In this document: positions 1 through 5,104 of the stretch, one piece after another
Position numbering within the stretch: the first letter of the stretch is position 1
How the letters are laid out: each line of letters begins with the position of its first letter
Origin: Flavobacteriaceae bacterium
Lineage (GTDB): Bacteria > Bacteroidota > Bacteroidia > Flavobacteriales > Flavobacteriaceae
NCBI GenBank assembly: GCA_013001365.1
Contig: JABDMQ010000206.1
Coordinates: 1 to 6,565 of the forward strand
Reading direction: 5' to 3'
DNA length: 6,565 bases
Program-made: the position numbers and the translations under genes
Notes under the pieces: model-generated
What the model was told of the DNA's origin: nothing
The model's database searches: none
Seen by the model: the letters and a program-made list of their open reading frames with translations, nothing else

Positions 1-137
1 ATAATAAGCATTACCTAACAAATAAACGAGGCCGTTATAAAGGCTATCCGTTACGCAGTTTTGCAGATGGAGGGTTCACAGGAGGATTTAGTGATCACTT
101 CCCGGTATATGCCTATATCATAAAACAAGTTAATTGA
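1..137 (+). CDS. C-terminal end of an endonuclease/exonuclease/phosphatase (EEP) family protein, 5' truncated
   Basis: The frame beginning at base 3 is open from the left edge to a TGA at 135-137 and gives 44 residues. The visible part contains a GGFSDHFPVY stretch (residues 27-36). Its Ser-Asp-His triad followed by F-P-V matches the last conserved motif of the EEP superfamily (DNase I, exonuclease III/APE1, sphingomyelinase-like phosphatases), where the Asp-His pair is catalytic. The upstream K-G-Y-P-L-R stretch also resembles flavobacterial members of this family. Such proteins hydrolyse phosphodiester or phosphomonoester bonds in nucleic acids or phospho-compounds. The substrate and the presence of a signal peptide cannot be judged because most of the gene lies outside the window. 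It converges on the minus-strand genes and is followed by a hairpin terminator. The family call rests on one short but characteristic motif. Confidence 0.75.
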   Translation, partial: NKHYLTNKRGRYKGYPLRSFADGGFTGGFSDHFPVYAYIIKQVN

Positions 138-160
138 AGATTCAGATCTAAGAACATATT

Positions 161-190
161 AAAAGAGATGCATTAAGCACCTCTTTTTGT
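161..190 (+). terminator. Rho-independent terminator after the EEP gene, possibly bidirectional
   Basis: AAAAGAG (161-167) pairs with CTCTTTT (181-187). After one A-C mismatch, TGC (169-171) pairs with GCA (177-179), leaving the loop ATTAA. On the plus strand the stem runs into TTTTTGTTT. On the minus strand it lies 7 bases past the stop codon of the membrane-protein gene and is followed by TTTTAATATG, a poorer tract. It can therefore serve both converging genes, with the plus direction better supported. Confidence 0.75.
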
Positions 191-194
191 TTCA

Positions 195-635
195 TTAGTT
201 AGGCCATACATCCCAAGGAATTCTTGAAAGCAATAACACTAATGCAATTGCATAGAAAATGCTTAATATCTTGAATTTTGAGGAGGAAGTCGATTTTTTC
301 TTGTGCTTGCTGTATCCAATGGTTATAAGAATTATGGCAATGATGTTTATTAAAGGATGTTCCACTAGGTAAAGTCTATTAATGGAGTCTTTCATGATAC
401 CTCCCATACCACTTTCAGACCATAATTGAAACCTCGGGGAAACGAAGTAAAGCACAAATCCTAGTAGCAACTGAATATGAGAAACAATCAACGTAAAAAG
501 GCTGATTCTTAAATCCTTGGCATGAAATTCTTTCTTTCCAAAAAACTTTATCAAGGAATTGATGGTTGCCAAGACCAAAATAAGAATGGCCAGATAGGCC
601 CAATAAGAATGCAATACCTGAATAATTTCGTACAT
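195..635 (-). CDS. Conserved four-helix membrane protein, function unknown
   Basis: This gene encodes 146 residues with four likely membrane segments, at about residues 11-31, 45-66, 89-107 and 122-138. A basic K-H-K-K-K stretch (110-114) lies between helices 3 and 4, and the protein ends in R-I-P-W-D-V-W-P-N. There is no cleavable signal peptide: the first helix begins only about ten residues in. The overall pattern (LHSYWAY near the start, KDLRISLF, SHIQLLLG, an M-G-G-I-M loop, VEHPLINI, RIPW at the end) recalls a family of small inner-membrane proteins found in flavobacteria, some of which are labelled 'cytochrome b'-like in annotations. I recognise the family type but not a proven function. 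His9, His53 and His93 fall in or beside the membrane segments and could in principle bind haem. No haem-binding CxxCH motif is present. It has its own intergenic region downstream of the lipoprotein operon terminator, so it is probably transcribed separately. Confidence 0.85.
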   Translation of the reverse strand: MYEIIQVLHSYWAYLAILILVLATINSLIKFFGKKEFHAKDLRISLFTLIVSHIQLLLGFVLYFVSPRFQLWSESGMGGIMKDSINRLYLVEHPLINIIAIILITIGYSKHKKKSTSSSKFKILSIFYAIALVLLLSRIPWDVWPN

Positions 636-655
636 GATGAATGGTTTAGTTTAGG

Positions 656-663
656 TAAATGTA
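656..663 (-). promoter_or_regulatory. Possible -7 element for the 146-residue membrane protein gene
   Basis: Read on the minus strand, TACATTTA matches the Bacteroidota -7 consensus TAnnTTTG at every fixed position except the last. It lies about 20 bases upstream of the ATG and downstream of the preceding terminator, which is where a promoter for this gene would have to be. I see no convincing TTG at the expected -33 position, so this is a weak candidate. Confidence 0.3.
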
Positions 664-675
664 ATGATTTTGAAT

Positions 676-707
676 AAAAAAAAACCTCGCTTTAATAGCG
701 AGGTTTT
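676..707 (-). terminator. Strong Rho-independent terminator of the receptor-lipoprotein operon
   Basis: AAAACCTCGC (681-690) and GCGAGGTTTT (698-707) form a perfect 10-base-pair stem with a 7-base loop. On the minus strand the GC-rich core runs directly into nine consecutive T residues (complement of 676-684). It begins 23 bases past the stop codon of the lipoprotein gene, so it ends the two-gene transcript and insulates the downstream membrane-protein gene. Confidence 0.9.
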
Positions 708-730
708 CTTATGATAAAAATATTATTTCA

Positions 731-2383
731 TTATTCTTGATAAACCCATTCACCTCCTAATTTAATGACACTTTTCGTTTCATTCGTGGTTGCGCCATTA
801 TAAATAACAAATGTCAAGACATATTTTTGTTCTTCCTCTGCTGCTGGGTTTATATTGTCCAACAGAGCATTGAATGCTTCTAGAAGCATCTCGTCTGACC
901 AGTAGTTAGGACTTGAAGATCTCCTGTCAAAACTTCCAAAGAATCCAACATTATCAGCAGGTCCAGGGTAAACATCTATAAATTCTTCTGAAATGAAGGT
1001 TACATCTTCGCCAGATAAAGAATATCTTATAGTATTATCTGGAACCCAAATACCATCCTCATATCCAAACTGCAATGAAGTTGCCACAGTCGATTCGTGA
1101 CCTACCCAAGCTCCATCAATAACACTATAACTATTGCCTCGAATTCCTAATCCGCTGGAGCTAGAGAAATATTTATAAATTACAAATAATTGGTCCTCCT
1201 CCTGAGCAAATGGATATTTTATTCCAAGGAATGTATCTAAATAATCAGCCGCAGGCGTTGAACTACTAAAATTATCAAAGCGTCCTGGTTGTCCAGACTC
1301 TTCACCCATGGAATCATAGTCTGATCCACTTAGGTAGTAGACATCTTCAGAAGCTTCCCATGCACCTCCAGAATAAGTGAAGAATTCACCTTTGGAATCG
1401 GTGTCTCCAGAAACCCCAACTGTTCTTATTGCAAAATCCTGGACCCTCCACCTTGGTGAATCTGCATCAGTAGAACTATACTTAAGAGCGACATGAACAG
1501 CAGAATCATCATAAGCCGAAAAATCAAAATCTTCTGAGGTAGTCATACTTCCATAGATGGTCTTATCAAATGCAATTGCAGTCCAAGTTGCTGCCATCGG
1601 ATCTCCTCCAGTAGTATAATCCGTAGAGATTAATATATCAAATAAGGTAGGATCTCCTAGGAAATCAATTTCCTGTGTGATCTGGAATAATAATCCTGTT
1701 TCGCCCGACAAATCCACTTCAGGTGAAATAAGCCATTCCTCTGTAGCAACTGCTCCGCCAGAAAAACCTGAACCTTGTGCATAAGCAGATTGTGAGGTCC
1801 ATCCCAACGCATCAGGTCCTGAAACAGAAATGAGTTCAAAATCTCCGAAATTAGCAGGAAACGTTGCTTGATAGAGATTAGCAATCCCAATTTCTGGATC
1901 TTCAAAATATTGCTCGTATTCTGCAAGTACTATCTGTCCCTCTGCCGGCGCCATGATGGCTGTATCCAAGATTGCTGGAATTTCATCCGTTGCGTCAACA
2001 TTAGGATAGAAACCAAAAGCATCACTACCTGTTGTTGCATAATCGTCATTGCTTAACTCATAACTATCTGCACCCGTAAAATCACTGACACCTTCAGCCG
2101 CACCAATATAAAGATTGTAACCTACATTTACCGATGACCCTTCTCCATAATATGGATATTTATCAGCCAGGAATGGCGGGATTAATGTTTTTGCTTGATC
2201 CTCTGAATCGAAACTTCCAAATCCTAATTCAAGCTCTTCGTAATCTTCGTCTGTAAGTGTATAATCTATACTTGCAACTATTGGCTGCTCTACACTATCG
2301 ATTTCATTGTTTATATCTTCAAGTGGATCACATCCAGTGAAGACTAAACCTAAAATGGTTAATAAATAAACTATTCTTTTCAT
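731..2383 (-). CDS. Acidic lipoprotein with a choice-of-anchor-J-like domain, partner of the TonB-dependent receptor
   Basis: This gene encodes 550 residues. The N-terminus has a lipoprotein signal peptide: basic K2-R3, a hydrophobic run, then the lipobox F-T-G-C with the lipidated cysteine at residue 18. The mature protein starts C-D-P-L-E-D and is strongly acidic. Residues of about 168-323 look like a choice-of-anchor-J/DUF5017-type beta-sandwich: F-P-A-N-F-G near its start, W195, then E-E-W-L-I-S-P-E-V-D-L, and R-W-R-V-Q-D-F-A-I near its end. Such domains occur in secreted adhesins, peptidases and surface lipoproteins of Bacteroidota and are often carbohydrate- or surface-binding. Around it are four diverged copies of a module opening with Y-x-L-[ST]-x-x-D (residues ~41, ~108, ~349 and ~454). 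It is not a SusD protein and shows no catalytic motif that I recognise. The start codon lies 12 bases after the receptor stop, with AAGGA just upstream as a possible ribosome binding site, so the two genes are co-transcribed. A role as ligand-binding or accessory partner of the receptor is inferred from this linkage. Confidence 0.85.
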   Translation of the reverse strand: MKRIVYLLTILGLVFTGCDPLEDINNEIDSVEQPIVASIDYTLTDEDYEELELGFGSFDSEDQAKTLIPPFLADKYPYYGEGSSVNVGYNLYIGAAEGVSDFTGADSYELSNDDYATTGSDAFGFYPNVDATDEIPAILDTAIMAPAEGQIVLAEYEQYFEDPEIGIANLYQATFPANFGDFELISVSGPDALGWTSQSAYAQGSGFSGGAVATEEWLISPEVDLSGETGLLFQITQEIDFLGDPTLFDILISTDYTTGGDPMAATWTAIAFDKTIYGSMTTSEDFDFSAYDDSAVHVALKYSSTDADSPRWRVQDFAIRTVGVSGDTDSKGEFFTYSGGAWEASEDVYYLSGSDYDSMGEESGQPGRFDNFSSSTPAADYLDTFLGIKYPFAQEEDQLFVIYKYFSSSSGLGIRGNSYSVIDGAWVGHESTVATSLQFGYEDGIWVPDNTIRYSLSGEDVTFISEEFIDVYPGPADNVGFFGSFDRRSSSPNYWSDEMLLEAFNALLDNINPAAEEEQKYVLTFVIYNGATTNETKSVIKLGGEWVYQE

Positions 2384-2395
2384 GTCCTTATTTTT

Positions 2396-4942
2396 TTAAA
2401 ATTTAAGTTTCGCACCTACACTAAAGGTTCTTCCAAATCCATAGTACACCAATGCTGTTTGAGCGTTTGATCCTGTACCGTCCAAGGCATCTGCAATATA
2501 TTCAGTATCAAAAATATTATTCATTCGTGCTGTTAAAATTGCATCAAACTCGCCAAATTCAAATCCATGTTTGAAGGCTGCATCAAAAATACCATATGCA
2601 GGTACTTTCCAAGCATCTGGAGCACCTTGAGTTCCTCTATTACTTGGATCGAAATCTGCATAAAGATTATCAAAGTAATTATAATCGATAGACAATCTTG
2701 TCTCATTAGTAAACTTATAATTAGCTCCAAGTGCAAAAGTTGTTTGAGCTGCGTCACCTACAGGCAGATCCTTAATAAATAGATTGACTGTGTCCACTAC
2801 ATTCTGTTCTTCATCAAGAATATTGACATCGGTAACATCATTCTCCCATCTCCAATCACCTAAGGAAACCATTCCCGTGAAATCCAAGAACTCAGTAGCA
2901 CGGTAAACGAAATCCACTTCAACTCCTTGGTGAACCGCATTTACTCCAAGAATATTGGCAAAAGCTCTTTCACCACCAGGCTGCTGGAATCCTAAGGTCT
3001 CTGTTCTATCTCTCCAAGCTGTTCTGTACACATTGACATTAGCCGATAATTTATCACTTCTATAACCATAACCAAGTTCTGCACTAAAAATCTTTTGATT
3101 TTCGGCATCATCGTTTATTTCCTCATTATTGAATCTTGGGAATACTGCATCAAAATCAGCAGCTTTCTCAAAATAACCAATATTAGCAAACACGTTATGG
3201 TTAATATCTATATTATAGTTGGCACCCGCTTTCCCCAAATACCCGAAGAAATTGTATCTATCCGTTTCCTGAAGAGGATCGGAGTCTAAGTAATTAAAGT
3301 AATCCTTTCTTTTATAGCTTGTATTTGATGCTGATAAAGACACAAATGCCGCTAATTTATCCTTGGAATATTCCAATTGGCCAAAAAGACCCAACCAGCC
3401 TACAATCCCATCATTAAAATAAGCTATTTTATCACCTACTTGGGCAGTTGCTAGTGGATTATTGACATTGCTGTCATCAGAAAGATATTGACCACCTAAC
3501 AAATCGGTTACTTCCCTAAAATGAACTCCAGTATAATTCCTGAAATCCAATCCTCCAAGAAGTACTAATTCATCTGAAAGATCAGTTTTCAATGTAGACA
3601 AGACTCCATACCAATTATGATCGTTCCTAGATGCTCGTAATGCAGTTGTTGCCCCATTAGCGCCATTTGCTTCATTCTCTTCGATGATCTTATCAAAATT
3701 CAAGGGACCAAGGGTTCCAATTCTATACTCATCATTATCGAAATTGAATTTGGACCTGTCTGAACCAACAGTTCCGCCACCTCCTCCGGAGCCAAATGAT
3801 GCATAAGCCGCTGTAGACAATGTAGTTTTATCATCTAAATCCCAATAATGGTTCAATGAAAGTTGTGGTTTATGATAAAAATTGTCTTCTATATAGGTAA
3901 CTTGACCATTTTTGTAACCCCAGTCACCATTGTATTTTCTTCCTCTCTCACTTTGCCTGAATGTTTCAATGAGGTGTCTATTTTGTCTCTGTCCGTGACG
4001 TTGTTTTGCTCCAAATGCTGTAAAAGACAACTTATGTTCATCATTAAATTCCTTGGAAACGTTAATGAAATAAGACACAGCATTGAATTCTGTTCCATCT
4101 ACATATCCGTTTCCATCTGTTTTTGCAGCCGATACTGTTGCGGCAAATCCACTATCCATAAGTCCTGTTGAATATGTTATCCCATATTTCTGATAACCAT
4201 CATTACCCAAAGTGGCATAAACATTTCCGCCCGCAATAACATCAGTGGTTTTCGTAATGATATTAATTGTTCCTCCTACAGAAGGCACAGCTACCTTAGA
4301 TGCTCCAAGCCCTCTTTGCACTTGCATACTGCTTGTTACGTCTCCTAGGCCAGCCCAGTTACTCCAGAAAACTCGTCCATTTTCCATATCATTAACTGGA
4401 ATCCCGTTGATCATGACCGCAACGTTCTCCGAGGTAAATCCTCGAAGATTAATACGTCCATCACCAAATCCACCACCAGACTTAGTTGCATAAACCCCTG
4501 GTGTTGATTTCAGGACTTCAGGAAATTCTTGTGTTCCTAATTTTAAATCAATGTCGGCAGACTTGATGGTTGATACCGCAACTGGAGTCTTTCGGTCTAC
4601 AGCAACAGATGCTGTTACCAGTATCTCTTGTAATCCGAATTCAGTTGATTCCATGGAAATCGAACCTAGGTCCTGATCCCCAGAAAAAGCAATGGTTTGT
4701 GTAGCATAACCTACATAGGTGATTTCTAACTCACCTGTTGAGTTTTGGGTGTTTAACCTAAAATTTCCATTAAAATCGGAGGTTGTCCCATTTGTCGTTC
4801 CTTTCTCAATAATACTGGCGCCGGGTAATGGAGTATTGATCTCCGAGTCCAAAATTACACCTGACACAGTACCTTGGGCGACAACTGTTACAGAAGTAAC
4901 GAAAACAGCCATTGCCAGTAAGATCTTAGTAATGTTTCTCAT
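2396..4942 (-). CDS. TonB-dependent outer-membrane receptor with N-terminal carboxypeptidase-regulatory-like domain
   Basis: This gene encodes 848 residues. A signal peptide is probably cleaved after V-A-Q (residue ~23). Residues 24-97 form a carboxypeptidase-regulatory-like beta-sandwich (G-x-V-x-D near the start, then L-P-G-A-S, and I-T-Y-V-G-Y near its end). L-Q-E-I-L-V-T-A (104-111) is the usual linker before the plug. The plug spans about 117-231 (S-T-P-G-V-Y, I-N-L-R-G-F, V-M-I-N-G-I-P-V-N-D, Q-V-Q-R-G-L-G-A-S, G-G-T-I-N-I-I-T). The rest is a 22-strand beta-barrel ending in F848, the terminal aromatic residue typical of outer-membrane proteins. The protein takes up a ligand into the periplasm using TonB-ExbB-ExbD. 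It is shorter than typical SusC proteins (about 1000 residues) and has no SusD neighbour, so a SusC assignment is unlikely. The ligand cannot be read from sequence. The first gene of a two-gene operon, it has a promoter candidate about 95 bases upstream. The ATG is supported by the signal peptide that starts there; no clear Shine-Dalgarno is present, as is common in this phylum. Confidence 0.95.
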   Translation of the reverse strand: MRNITKILLAMAVFVTSVTVVAQGTVSGVILDSEINTPLPGASIIEKGTTNGTTSDFNGNFRLNTQNSTGELEITYVGYATQTIAFSGDQDLGSISMESTEFGLQEILVTASVAVDRKTPVAVSTIKSADIDLKLGTQEFPEVLKSTPGVYATKSGGGFGDGRINLRGFTSENVAVMINGIPVNDMENGRVFWSNWAGLGDVTSSMQVQRGLGASKVAVPSVGGTINIITKTTDVIAGGNVYATLGNDGYQKYGITYSTGLMDSGFAATVSAAKTDGNGYVDGTEFNAVSYFINVSKEFNDEHKLSFTAFGAKQRHGQRQNRHLIETFRQSERGRKYNGDWGYKNGQVTYIEDNFYHKPQLSLNHYWDLDDKTTLSTAAYASFGSGGGGGTVGSDRSKFNFDNDEYRIGTLGPLNFDKIIEENEANGANGATTALRASRNDHNWYGVLSTLKTDLSDELVLLGGLDFRNYTGVHFREVTDLLGGQYLSDDSNVNNPLATAQVGDKIAYFNDGIVGWLGLFGQLEYSKDKLAAFVSLSASNTSYKRKDYFNYLDSDPLQETDRYNFFGYLGKAGANYNIDINHNVFANIGYFEKAADFDAVFPRFNNEEINDDAENQKIFSAELGYGYRSDKLSANVNVYRTAWRDRTETLGFQQPGGERAFANILGVNAVHQGVEVDFVYRATEFLDFTGMVSLGDWRWENDVTDVNILDEEQNVVDTVNLFIKDLPVGDAAQTTFALGANYKFTNETRLSIDYNYFDNLYADFDPSNRGTQGAPDAWKVPAYGIFDAAFKHGFEFGEFDAILTARMNNIFDTEYIADALDGTGSNAQTALVYYGFGRTFSVGAKLKF

Positions 4943-5014
4943 AATGATTTATTGTGATTAGTTTAAGTGTTCGGCAAAAATCCGTATTAATTTCAATTTG
5001 AATTTTACCTAATT

Positions 5015-5031
5015 GTTAAGAATTCCTTAAC
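5015..5031. repeat. 17-base inverted repeat, possible operator or 5' mRNA hairpin
   Basis: GTTAAG (5015-5020) and CTTAAC (5026-5031) are perfect inverted arms around a 5-base AATTC spacer. The repeat lies a few bases downstream of the predicted -7 element of the receptor gene, so it would overlap the transcription start. It could be a regulator site or form a small hairpin at the 5' end of the mRNA. The arms are visible; the function is inference, and AT-rich DNA produces such palindromes by chance. Confidence 0.4.
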
Positions 5032-5034
5032 GTT

Positions 5035-5042
5035 CAAAAATA
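5035..5042 (-). promoter_or_regulatory. Candidate -7 element of the receptor-lipoprotein operon
   Basis: Read on the minus strand, TATTTTTG is a perfect match to the Bacteroidota sigma-A -7 consensus TAnnTTTG. It follows an alternating AT run (5043-5052). The expected -33 TTG about 19 bases further upstream is not clear; GATTTAG lies there instead. A start near 5028-5030 would give a leader of about 85 bases before the receptor ATG. Confidence 0.45.
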
Positions 5043-5052
5043 ATATATATAT

Positions 5053-5070
5053 GAAAACTAAATCGTTTTC
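5053..5070 (-). other. Small hairpin after pgi, doubtful terminator
   Basis: GAAAAC and GTTTTC (5053-5058 and 5065-5070) are perfect 6-base arms with a 6-base loop, 34 bases past the pgi stop on the minus strand. The stem is AT-rich and is followed by ATATATATA, not a T tract. It is therefore a poor terminator, and some read-through from pgi into the receptor operon is possible. Confidence 0.25.
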
Positions 5071-5104
5071 GCTCTGAGAAGATTTCAACAAAATTCTTGA
5101 GTTA

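Larger units (their letters stand above)
4943..5104. other. Intergenic region between pgi and the receptor operon
   Basis: This AT-rich non-coding stretch separates the pgi stop from the receptor start, both genes reading leftwards. It holds a -7 promoter element, a 17-base inverted repeat beside the predicted start site, a small hairpin near the pgi end, and a short TTCAA-T-TTGAA palindrome at 4992-5002 that may be chance in such AT-rich sequence. No small open reading frame looked credible. Confidence 0.8.

Noticed and set aside
3863..4171. Open frame of about 100 codons on the plus strand, antisense to the receptor
   Set aside because: It lies wholly opposite a well-supported receptor gene, has low-complexity Cys/Ile/Ser-rich composition and no recognisable motif. 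It is a shadow of the coding strand, as are the other antisense frames at 2567-2782, 4245-4493, 4719-4961 and 5871-6218.
2396..4942. SusC-type glycan importer forming a polysaccharide utilisation locus
   Set aside because: The receptor has 848 residues where SusC proteins have about 1000. The downstream lipoprotein is not SusD-like, and no glycoside hydrolase or hybrid two-component regulator is present.
4992..5002. TTCAA-T-TTGAA palindrome as a second operator
   Set aside because: Five-base AT-rich arms are expected by chance in such sequence, and its position in the leader gives no extra support.
5043..5052. Alternating AT run as a microsatellite or phase-variable tract
   Set aside because: Only ten bases long and within an AT-rich promoter spacer; too short to suggest slippage-driven switching.
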